NCBI RefSeq assembly: GCF_002886255.1
Contig: NZ_KZ614149.1
Coordinates: 372,001 to 436,000 of the forward strand
Direction: 5' to 3'
DNA: 64,000 bases
Source of the DNA: Alteribacillus bidgolensis
GTDB lineage: Bacteria; Bacillota; Bacilli; Bacillales; Marinococcaceae
A model generated the notes under the pieces. It was not told the DNA's origin. It ran no database searches and was given only the letters and a program-made list of their open reading frames with translations. Positions 41,939 through 47,163 of this stretch are shown one piece after another. Position 1 is the stretch's first letter. Every line of letters begins with the position of its first letter. The translations under genes and the position numbers were made by a program.

Positions 41939-42907
41939 GTGTATAGGAGGAAAAATACGGCTAGAGTAACGACAGATGAGATCAATCAAGCGAAAAGTGT
42001 ATCAGTATTGGATTTTATCGATGCTAATGGCATTGACGTTAAGAGAGAAGGCCGAGGGAGTGATCCGTATTTTCGTTTAGTAGACCATGACAGCTTGGTC
42101 ATTAAGGGAGAAAAGTTTTTCTGGAATAGCCGCCAAGAGGGAGGACATGGGGCCATTAGCTTTGCCATGACCTATTATGACTTGAACTTTCCGGAAGCTG
42201 TTAAACGGATTAATGAACATGCATATGCTCCAAGCATAAATCACATATCAGAAGTGAAGAAAGAGCCTTTTCGCTATCCCCACTATTTTGAAGTCGATAA
42301 CACAGAGGAACTACAAAACTATTTGGTGAATGATCGGAAAATTGATCAAAGGGTAGTGAATTGGTGTATCGAGAAAGACCTTATCGTTCAAGATAAGAAA
42401 GCTAATGTTGTATTTAAATGGAAAGACATGAAAGGAAACATTATTGGCGCAGATCGGCAAGGGACTCAGTCAATGGATAACAAAAAGCAACATACGTTTA
42501 AACAAATTGTTCCCAACTCTGCAGAAACAGGTGGTTTTATGATTGATGTAGGGAAAAACATTGATAAAGTCGCCATCTTTGAAAGCCCCATTGATCTCCT
42601 TTCCTACTGGTCCGTGAAAAAGGGAGAAGTGCAGAACACACGGTTGAAAAGCATGAGTGGTCTTAAAGAACAATCTCTCATGGATGCGATTAAAGAGCTA
42701 AATCAAAACGGCCAGGATGTAACAAAAGTAATTTCGTGCGTTGATAATGATGAAGCCGGAAATCATTTTCATGAACGTCTGAGTAGATTGTTGAAAAAAG
42801 GAGCTCTGGAAGATCAACGACCGACACGAACAAAAGATTGGAACGAAGAATGGAAACATTTACAAAGAAGCAAAGAGAATTCAAAGAATCTATCTTATGG
42901 GATGTGA
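41939..42907 (+). CDS. DUF3991 and Toprim domain protein
   Basis: The 322-residue protein has an N-terminal zinc-finger-like or CHC2-like part (VLDFIDANGIDVKREGRGSD and FFWNSRQEGGHGAISFAM), the DUF3991 domain in the middle (NYLVNDRKIDQRVVNWCIEK) and a Toprim-like end with KVAIFESPIDLLSYW and CVDNDEAGNHFHE. Such proteins accompany relaxases in Firmicute elements and probably act like primases on transferred DNA. The GTG start follows GGAGCGAAAGGGTG. It is the last gene with the base composition of the conjugation module. Confidence 0.85.
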   Translation: MYRRKNTARVTTDEINQAKSVSVLDFIDANGIDVKREGRGSDPYFRLVDHDSLVIKGEKFFWNSRQEGGHGAISFAMTYYDLNFPEAVKRINEHAYAPSINHISEVKKEPFRYPHYFEVDNTEELQNYLVNDRKIDQRVVNWCIEKDLIVQDKKANVVFKWKDMKGNIIGADRQGTQSMDNKKQHTFKQIVPNSAETGGFMIDVGKNIDKVAIFESPIDLLSYWSVKKGEVQNTRLKSMSGLKEQSLMDAIKELNQNGQDVTKVISCVDNDEAGNHFHERLSRLLKKGALEDQRPTRTKDWNEEWKHLQRSKENSKNLSYGM

Positions 42908-42987
42908 ACTTGCATCCTTTTTTCCTTTATTTGTGTTATTGTAGTATTATCGTATAATAATCTCGATGACTACCACTATTGCAGCAG

Positions 42988-43017
42988 TTCAATCCACGCA
43001 CCCATATAGGATGCGAC
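42988..43017 (-). repeat. Lone type I-C-like CRISPR repeat
   Basis: Read on the minus strand, the 30 bases begin GTCGCATCCTATATGGG and end GTGCGTGGATTGAA. This agrees closely with type I-C repeats of Bacillaceae, including the hairpin around TAT and the GGATTGAA end. No second copy is seen within several hundred bases on either side, and there are no cas genes in the window, so it is a solitary repeat and not an array. Confidence 0.7.
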
Positions 43018-43088
43018 TTCAAGTTTTTTCATTTACTAGCAAACTTCTACTTTTCCCCTGGTGACAGCTTCGCCGGTACTACCCCTAG

Positions 43089-43162
43089 TAGTGTGATGTA
43101 GAACACACTAGATGGAGTTGACCAGGAACCTCAGCGTGGTAGAGTGGTTCTTGTCCGCAGGG
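43089..43162 (+). promoter_or_regulatory. Promoter/operator/leader 1 of the GC-rich island
   Basis: TAGTGTG-ATGTAGAA-CACACTA (43089-43110) is an inverted repeat, followed by TTGACC (43118-43123), a 16-base spacer and TAGAGT (43140-43145). The leader GTTCTTGTCCGCAGGG follows. The same arrangement recurs at 43409 (plus strand) and 44150 (minus strand). Confidence 0.7.
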
Positions 43163-43194
43163 GAAACCCTGAAACACTCGAAGAAAGAGGAAAC

Positions 43195-43329
43195 ATGGGT
43201 AAGAACCAGAAGCGCAAGGATGGCGACCTCGGTAGCCGTTTCAATATGGATGAGAAGACCTTCAAGAAGCTAGCCGAGAAGGCCAAGGAGAACGAGAAGA
43301 AGGACAAGGACAACAAGAAGAAGAAGTAA
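43195..43329 (+). CDS. Small Lys-rich protein of the GC-rich island
   Basis: The 44-residue protein starts at the ATG at 43195 after GAAAGAGGAAAC. It contains MGKNQKRKDGDLGSRFNMDE followed by KTFKKLAEKAKENEKK and a poly-Lys end. It is a paralogue of the minus-strand protein at 43967 (MGKKDGKSNPNDVGSNMKIK). Codons are GC-rich (CGC, CTC, GAC, AAG), unlike the surrounding genes. Function unknown; the charge suggests nucleic-acid binding. Confidence 0.65.
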   Translation: MGKNQKRKDGDLGSRFNMDEKTFKKLAEKAKENEKKDKDNKKKK

Positions 43330-43352
43330 GTAAAAGCCTACCCTTAACTTTC

Positions 43353-43385
43353 GCCCCCACCCTCCTCAGGGTGGGGGCCTTTTTC
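43353..43385 (+). terminator. Strong GC-rich terminator
   Basis: GCCCCCACCCT and AGGGTGGGGGC are perfect complements around CCTC, followed by CTTTTT. It closes the gene at 43195. Confidence 0.92.
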
Positions 43386-43408
43386 GCTTTGTCTCTCGTA
43401 GCATCAAG

Positions 43409-43475
43409 GTGATGTAAGACACAAAAGCATTGATCAGGCCCATCAACGTGGTAGAGTAGTTCTTGTCAGCAGGGA
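43409..43475 (+). promoter_or_regulatory. Promoter/operator/leader 2 of the GC-rich island
   Basis: GTGATGTAAGACACA (operator-like) precedes TTGATC (43430-43435), a 16-base spacer and TAGAGT (43452-43457), then the leader GTTCTTGTCAGCAGGG. It is nearly identical in design to the one at 43089. Confidence 0.7.
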
Positions 43476-43512
43476 GAAACCCTAAACCTCAACGGGAAGT
43501 AAGGAACGGACG

Positions 43513-43713
43513 ATGGCTAAGCAGAAGTGTCCAGGATGCGGTGAGACCAAGAAGTTCAAGGGAACGGCGTGTTCTCCGAAGTGTGCAAAGGTAGTGGCGA
43601 AGGACTACCCGAGCTTGCATCTCAGCTGCGGGTGTAATAAGCATAACCTATTCCACAACTGTGCTGACAAGTATAGAGAGCGTACTTATCCCCCTCCTAT
43701 TTCTTTCTATTAG
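43513..43713 (+). CDS. Small Cys-rich (zinc-ribbon-like) protein of the GC-rich island
   Basis: The 66 residues hold MAKQKCPGCGETKKFKG, TACSPKCAKVV, LSCGCNKHNLFHNC: a CPxCG knuckle and a second CxxxC, so metal binding is likely. The ATG follows AAGTAAGGAACGGACG. Codon use is GC-rich at first, but the last ten codons become AT-rich (YPPPISFY), so the original 3' end may have been replaced at a junction near 43690. Confidence 0.55.
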   Translation: MAKQKCPGCGETKKFKGTACSPKCAKVVAKDYPSLHLSCGCNKHNLFHNCADKYRERTYPPPISFY

Positions 43714-43770
43714 TAAATCATTTTCTTCTTGAAGCAAGTGAATGGATCGTGGATGGAGCTGATACAGTGG

Positions 43771-43858
43771 GACATGTTCGATTTATCCCTTGACGAAGTC
43801 GGGGGATAAATCAGGACATGTCGGATAAATGCGGATATGTCCATATCCGTATTTATCC
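43771..43858. repeat. Complex palindrome, copy A
   Basis: A 52-base near-palindrome runs from GACATGTTC to AGGACATGTC; its core is GATTTATCCCTTGAC-GAA and GTCGGGGGATAAATC. It is followed at once by a second inverted repeat, GGATAAATGCGGATATG and CATATCCGTATTTATCC (43823-43858), with one wobble. The motif GGATAAAT recurs in all arms. Copy B at 44426 lies in the same orientation. Confidence 0.8.
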
Positions 43859-43871
43859 AGTGCCAACAGTT

Positions 43872-43915
43872 CTAACGGAGAGTGAACAATGTCACTCTCC
43901 GTTAGAGCCTTTTTC
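43872..43915 (+). terminator. Perfect 14-bp hairpin with T tract
   Basis: CTAACGGAGAGTGA and TCACTCTCCGTTAG enclose ACAATG and are followed by AGCCTTTTTCTTTT. It has the form of a strong terminator on the plus strand. Confidence 0.85.
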
Positions 43916-43966
43916 TTTTCCTATAAGTTCCCCGACCCTCATTTTAGAGGGGCGGGGACTTGCTTG

Positions 43967-44092
43967 TTACTTCTTCTTCTTGTCGTTGCCCTTTTTGTTC
44001 TCCTGCATCTTCTTCTGGGTCTCCTTGCTGACCTTGATCTTCATGTTGCTGCCGACGTCGTTCGGGTTCGACTTCCCGTCCTTCTTGCCCAT
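43967..44092 (-). CDS. Small Lys-rich protein of the GC-rich island (minus strand)
   Basis: The 41-residue protein reads MGKKDGKSNPNDVGSNMKIK, then VSKETQKKMQENKKGN and a poly-Lys end. It is too short for routine gene finding but has AAGGAGAG before the ATG, GC-rich codons (GACGTCGGCAGC), promoter 3 upstream, and clear kinship with the protein at 43195. A terminator-like repeat (CCCCGCCCCTC and GAGGGTCGGGG) lies just behind it at 43930-43957. Confidence 0.7.
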   Translation of the reverse strand: MGKKDGKSNPNDVGSNMKIKVSKETQKKMQENKKGNDKKKK

Positions 44093-44131
44093 TTAACTCT
44101 CCTTGTTTCTGGTATCTGGGGCTTTGGCTGT

Positions 44132-44213
44132 CCCCTGCGAACAAGAACAACAATACCACCTTGACCGTCACTGTCAAAGCCCTAGCAAGTGTGACCTGCA
44201 TCACCCCTTACCT
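44132..44213 (-). promoter_or_regulatory. Promoter/operator/leader 3 of the GC-rich island
   Basis: On the minus strand GTGATGCAGGTCACAC (operator-like) is followed by TTGACA (44172-44177), a 16-base spacer and TATTGT (44150-44155), then GTTCTTGTTCGCAGGG. Order, spacing and leader agree with promoters 1 and 2. Confidence 0.7.
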
Positions 44214-44233
44214 TCAGGTTCCAACCAACAGGA

Positions 44234-44407
44234 GGCAGGGGGCGTTTATGCCGCGAAAGCCCCTTGATATGGAGGGGTCCCCTCGAAACAGACTCGCCGG
44301 AGTCGGTCCCCCCGGGGCGTTTTTTCCCCGGGGGGATTGACTTCGGGGAGCTCGAGGGGACAGAGGCTCCATGTCAAGGGGGACCGTGGAATAAAAAGCC
44401 CCCTGCC
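44234..44407 (+). ncRNA. Candidate structured RNA: nested helices over 174 nt
   Basis: Outer arms GGCAGGGGGC (44234-44243) and GCCCCCTGCC (44398-44407) are perfect complements. Inside, CCCCTTGATATGGAG (44260-44274) pairs with CTCCATGTCAAGGGG (44367-44381) with one wobble. Within that lie GACTC-GCCG-GAGTC and the very strong CCCCCCGGGG-CGTTTTTT-CCCCGGGGGG. Several independent, correctly nested helices in 174 bases are unlikely by chance even in GC-rich DNA. It may be an RNA gene or a DNA structure; transcription and strand are unknown. A 66-residue reading frame across it does not look like a protein. Confidence 0.55.
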
Positions 44408-44425
44408 GGAAGGGGACGCACAGGG

Positions 44426-44499
44426 GACATGTTCGATTTATCCCTTGACGAAGTCGAGGGATAAATCAGGATATGTCGGATAAATCCTCGGATTTATCC
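44426..44499. repeat. Complex palindrome, copy B
   Basis: GACATGTTCGATTTATCCC to GGATATGTC repeats copy A (43771) with few changes; its core GATTTATCCCTTGAC-GAA and GTCGAGGGATAAATC is a complete 15-bp hairpin. It is followed by GGATAAATCC-TC-GGATTTATCC (44478-44499), again a perfect inverted repeat. AT-rich host-like DNA begins straight after it, so the palindrome marks the right edge of the GC-rich island. Confidence 0.8.
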
Positions 44500-44776
44500 T
44501 AAACTCATTTGTTTAAATTTTTATCTTTAGCCTTCATTTTTATTTTGCTATTTTACATTTTTACAAATAAAAAACGTTTATTCGTTTCTTCTTTTATTTA
44601 TTTCTATAAATAAACATTTCTTCAAAAAGACAGAGGAATTCTGTAATATTCTCTACATTTTTTCTTGAGTTGCTCTAATAAGAAAAGTGTAAGAGAATAT
44701 TGAATCTCTTAATAAAGTTGTTCCGTTAAAGGTCCATTTAATGGAATAAAGGTTATTAAGTTAGTCTAAATTTTGT
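44500..44776. other. AT-rich stretch between island and lipoprotein gene
   Basis: No gene is seen. It includes AATAAACGTTTATT-like tracts near 44567-44605 and TTCCGTTAAA-GGTCCA-TTTAATGGAA (44722-44747), an imperfect inverted repeat that could be a terminator or a mobile-element end. Confidence 0.4.
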
Positions 44777-44797
44777 TATAATACCACATAGGGGTAT
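44777..44797 (+). promoter_or_regulatory. Promoter -10 overlapped by a CsoR-like operator
   Basis: TATAAT at 44777-44782 runs into ATACC-ACATAGG-GGTAT (44781-44797). Copper-sensing CsoR repressors bind GC-containing ATACC...GGTAT repeats like this at copper efflux promoters of Bacillus. The place over the -10 box fits repression. Confidence 0.5.
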
Positions 44798-44854
44798 GTT
44801 TTAAGGGAATTGGTCAGTATGAAAATCTAAAATATTTGAGCGGAGGTTGTAACA

Positions 44855-45469
44855 ATGAAAAAAAAGCAATTAATAATAGGGTTGCTTGCTTTACTTACAA
44901 CTATGATTTTAGCAGCTTGTGGTGGAAATGAAGAATCAGCTCCAAATGATGATACCAATACGGAGACTGAATCTCACGAAAATATGGATATGAATGAAGA
45001 AGGTTCTAATGACCATCCAGGTCACGAAGGAATGAATCATTCAGGCTCAAGTGATGTCCCAGAAGGCTTAGAAGAAGCAGAAAATCCTACCTACCCTGTT
45101 GGAAGCCAAGCCATTATTAATGCAGAACATATGTCTGGAATGAATGGTGCTGAAGCTACAATATCTGGTGCCTTTGATACGACAGTTTATACTGTTACAT
45201 ATACTCCAACAACTGGTGGTGAACCAGTTGAGGATCATAAATGGGTGATTCATGAAGAAATTGAAAATTACGGTAATGAGCCGTTTCCACCAGGTGATGA
45301 AGTAGTATTAAACGCTGAACATATGGAAGATATGGATGGTGCTACGGCTGTCATTGATACAGCAGAACAAACAACTGTATATATGGTAGATTACACAGAT
45401 ACTGAAGCAGGAGAAAAGGTAATGTATCATAAATGGGTAACAGAAAGTGAACTTTCTCCAGTTGAATAA
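44855..45469 (+). CDS. YdhK-like lipoprotein with two DUF1541 repeats
   Basis: The 204-residue protein has a lipoprotein signal (LLALLTTMILAACGG, lipobox LAAC) and a linker rich in Asp, Glu, Met and His (HENMDMNEEGSNDHPGHEGM), a likely metal-binding stretch. Two repeats of the YdhK/DUF1541 domain follow (YPVGSQAIINAEHMSGMNGA and FPPGDEVVLNAEHMEDMDGA), each with AEHMxxMxGA and HKWV. YdhK proteins are linked to copper and metal stress, and the CsoR-like operator supports that. It sits on the outer face of the membrane. Confidence 0.85.
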   Translation: MKKKQLIIGLLALLTTMILAACGGNEESAPNDDTNTETESHENMDMNEEGSNDHPGHEGMNHSGSSDVPEGLEEAENPTYPVGSQAIINAEHMSGMNGAEATISGAFDTTVYTVTYTPTTGGEPVEDHKWVIHEEIENYGNEPFPPGDEVVLNAEHMEDMDGATAVIDTAEQTTVYMVDYTDTEAGEKVMYHKWVTESELSPVE

Positions 45470-45557
45470 ATACAAACAATTTAACCTTATTGTTATTCGT
45501 GGTTAATTGTTAATTCGAAATAAGTATTCCTCCATAATCGGGCGCGTTAATGTAAAA

Positions 45558-45580
45558 GGGACTACTTTTGAAATAGTCCC
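45558..45580. terminator. Hairpin between convergent genes
   Basis: GGGACTA and TAGTCCC pair around CTTTTGAAA between the lipoprotein gene and the minus-strand HNH gene. It is preceded by AATCGGGCGCGTTAATG, similar to a sequence at 21359. Confidence 0.6.
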
Positions 45581-45599
45581 CCAAACCATTCCTATGGTC

Positions 45600-46169
45600 T
45601 TAAGTAATAGTAGTGTTTTTTGCAACAGCATACCACTGTTTAACATAAGAATGTTCCAAAAAATGAGGATAGTCTTTAATAGTTTTAAGAAACCACCTTA
45701 GTTTTCCATCCCAATTTTCTAATTTTCCAGGCGGATGCAAATACCAGCCTAGTTCACCTAAAGTAAAATTGGATTTGGCACTATTCCTTTTCATTGAAGT
45801 AGTCACCAAATTTTCCTTATCATTTGTTCCACCTAATGCAATTGGAATTATATGATCTACTGTAGGCACTAAATCCCAATAGGCCGGATGGCTTTCATTG
45901 TATTTCCAATTTGGATGAAAGGGAAATTCCTTAGGATAGATTTCTGATAATATTCTTAGTACAGGTGGAAATAATAGTTTCTCACCACTATAACGGTCTG
46001 TAAAACCATCCCTTACAAATATACTCAACATATAAGCTTTTGAATAATTTCTTTTTACATAATCAACCTTTTTAAAAGGATAGTTGATATTTATTAGTTT
46101 TGCCCCCGATGTTTTCTCCCCTGATTCAAGTAGCTCACAAACTCTTGCAATAATATCTGCTTTATCCAT
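45600..46169 (-). CDS. HNH endonuclease
   Basis: The 189-residue protein has the HNH core VPTVDHIIPIALGGTNDKEN followed by LVTTSMKRNSAKSNFTLGEL (residues about 105-145). An earlier stretch FTDRYSGEKLLFPPVLRILS replaces the first zinc Cys pair, so no zinc knuckle is seen. The C-terminal part is Trp-rich. It stands alone between the lipoprotein gene and a resolvase; it may be a restriction or homing nuclease. Confidence 0.8.
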   Translation of the reverse strand: MDKADIIARVCELLESGEKTSGAKLININYPFKKVDYVKRNYSKAYMLSIFVRDGFTDRYSGEKLLFPPVLRILSEIYPKEFPFHPNWKYNESHPAYWDLVPTVDHIIPIALGGTNDKENLVTTSMKRNSAKSNFTLGELGWYLHPPGKLENWDGKLRWFLKTIKDYPHFLEHSYVKQWYAVAKNTTIT

Positions 46170-46407
46170 GATTGGTGCTCCTTTTGTTAACTCATTATTT
46201 CTCTTATGTTTCCTATTTTAAAGCAAGGACCATTATTATCGAACCCATTTGTCTCTTGAATAATGTGGTTTTTCGCATTCAAAAATAAATAATTTTATTT
46301 GATAACTGCACAATTTGGGTACACCCTGTACAAACAAATAGGAATCCAGTAAAACCAGGGTATTCACGTGTTCAAACAGACTTGTTCATTAAGTAGGAGG
46401 AAGGAAG

Positions 46408-46923
46408 ATGATTTTTGGGTACGCCAGAGTAAGTTCCAAAGATCAAAATTTGTCTCGGCAGATAAAAGAGTTGGAGGAATTTGGCTGCGAGCGTATTTAT
46501 CAGGAAAAACAATCCGGAAAAGACTTAAAACGACCTGTTTATTATGAAATGCGATCCAAAATGCGTTTCGGTGATGTACTGGTCGTTCATGACCTAAGTC
46601 GTTTTGACCGGAACAAAGAAGACATTCGAAATGAATGGAAGTCCTTAACGGACGAAGAAATAGATATCGTTGTAATAAATATGCCAATTCTTGACACCCG
46701 AAGGTATAAAGATCTTGAGGGAGTAGGTCAGTTGGTATCGGATATTGTACTTACTTTGCTGTCCTGGATGGTAGATGAGGAACGAGAACGAATAAGAGCT
46801 GCACAGCGTGAGGGGATTGAAATTGCTAAAGATCAAGGGAAATTTGAAGGTGGAAAGAAACGTTACCATGCAGGTGCCACAGGAAAAGACAAAGTGATCT
46901 ATGACCGAGTGGTACATTATTAA
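46408..46923 (+). pseudogene. Small serine recombinase (resolvase) with frameshifted C-terminus
   Basis: The N-terminal catalytic domain is complete: FGYARVSSKDQNLSRQIKEL with the nucleophile Ser, then VVHDLSRFDRNKEDIRNEW and the long helix EERERIRAAQREGI. The frame stops at 46921, but shifting by one base (one T missing in TATTAAAA) continues LKTGKSVMDIHREVGISRNT to 47012 and restores the helix-turn-helix that binds the res site. The protein as it stands lacks its DNA-reading helix and is probably inactive, unless this is a sequencing error. It resembles resolvases of Gram-positive plasmids and Tn552-like elements. Confidence 0.8.
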
Positions 46924-47163
46924 AAACAGGAAAGAGTGTTATGGATATACATAGGGAAGTAGGAATATCAAGAAATACTATTTATAGTATTAAAAGAAAC
47001 TTAAAAGAGTAATTAGAAAATAGTTCCCTATAATAACACTAAAAACACATGTTACGTGGAATTTTCAATGTCTGCTCTCATTATACTTCGTGGTCTCTTT
47101 TTGTGTCGACAAATTTAACTTATAATGGGATATAAGTACTGGGATTTTAGAAGGGGGATTTTT

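Noticed and set aside
42960..43050. A full CRISPR array
   Set aside because: Only one repeat is present; no second repeat, regular spacing or cas gene could be found.
43818..44164. Two hydrophobic plus-strand reading frames in the GC-rich island
   Set aside because: They are antisense shadows of the Lys-rich minus-strand gene at 43967 (AAG codons read backwards give Leu and Phe) and cross a terminator.
44264..44464. 66-residue reading frame over the nested structure
   Set aside because: It has no ribosome site, an odd composition, and runs through perfect inverted repeats; the DNA structure explains the sequence better.
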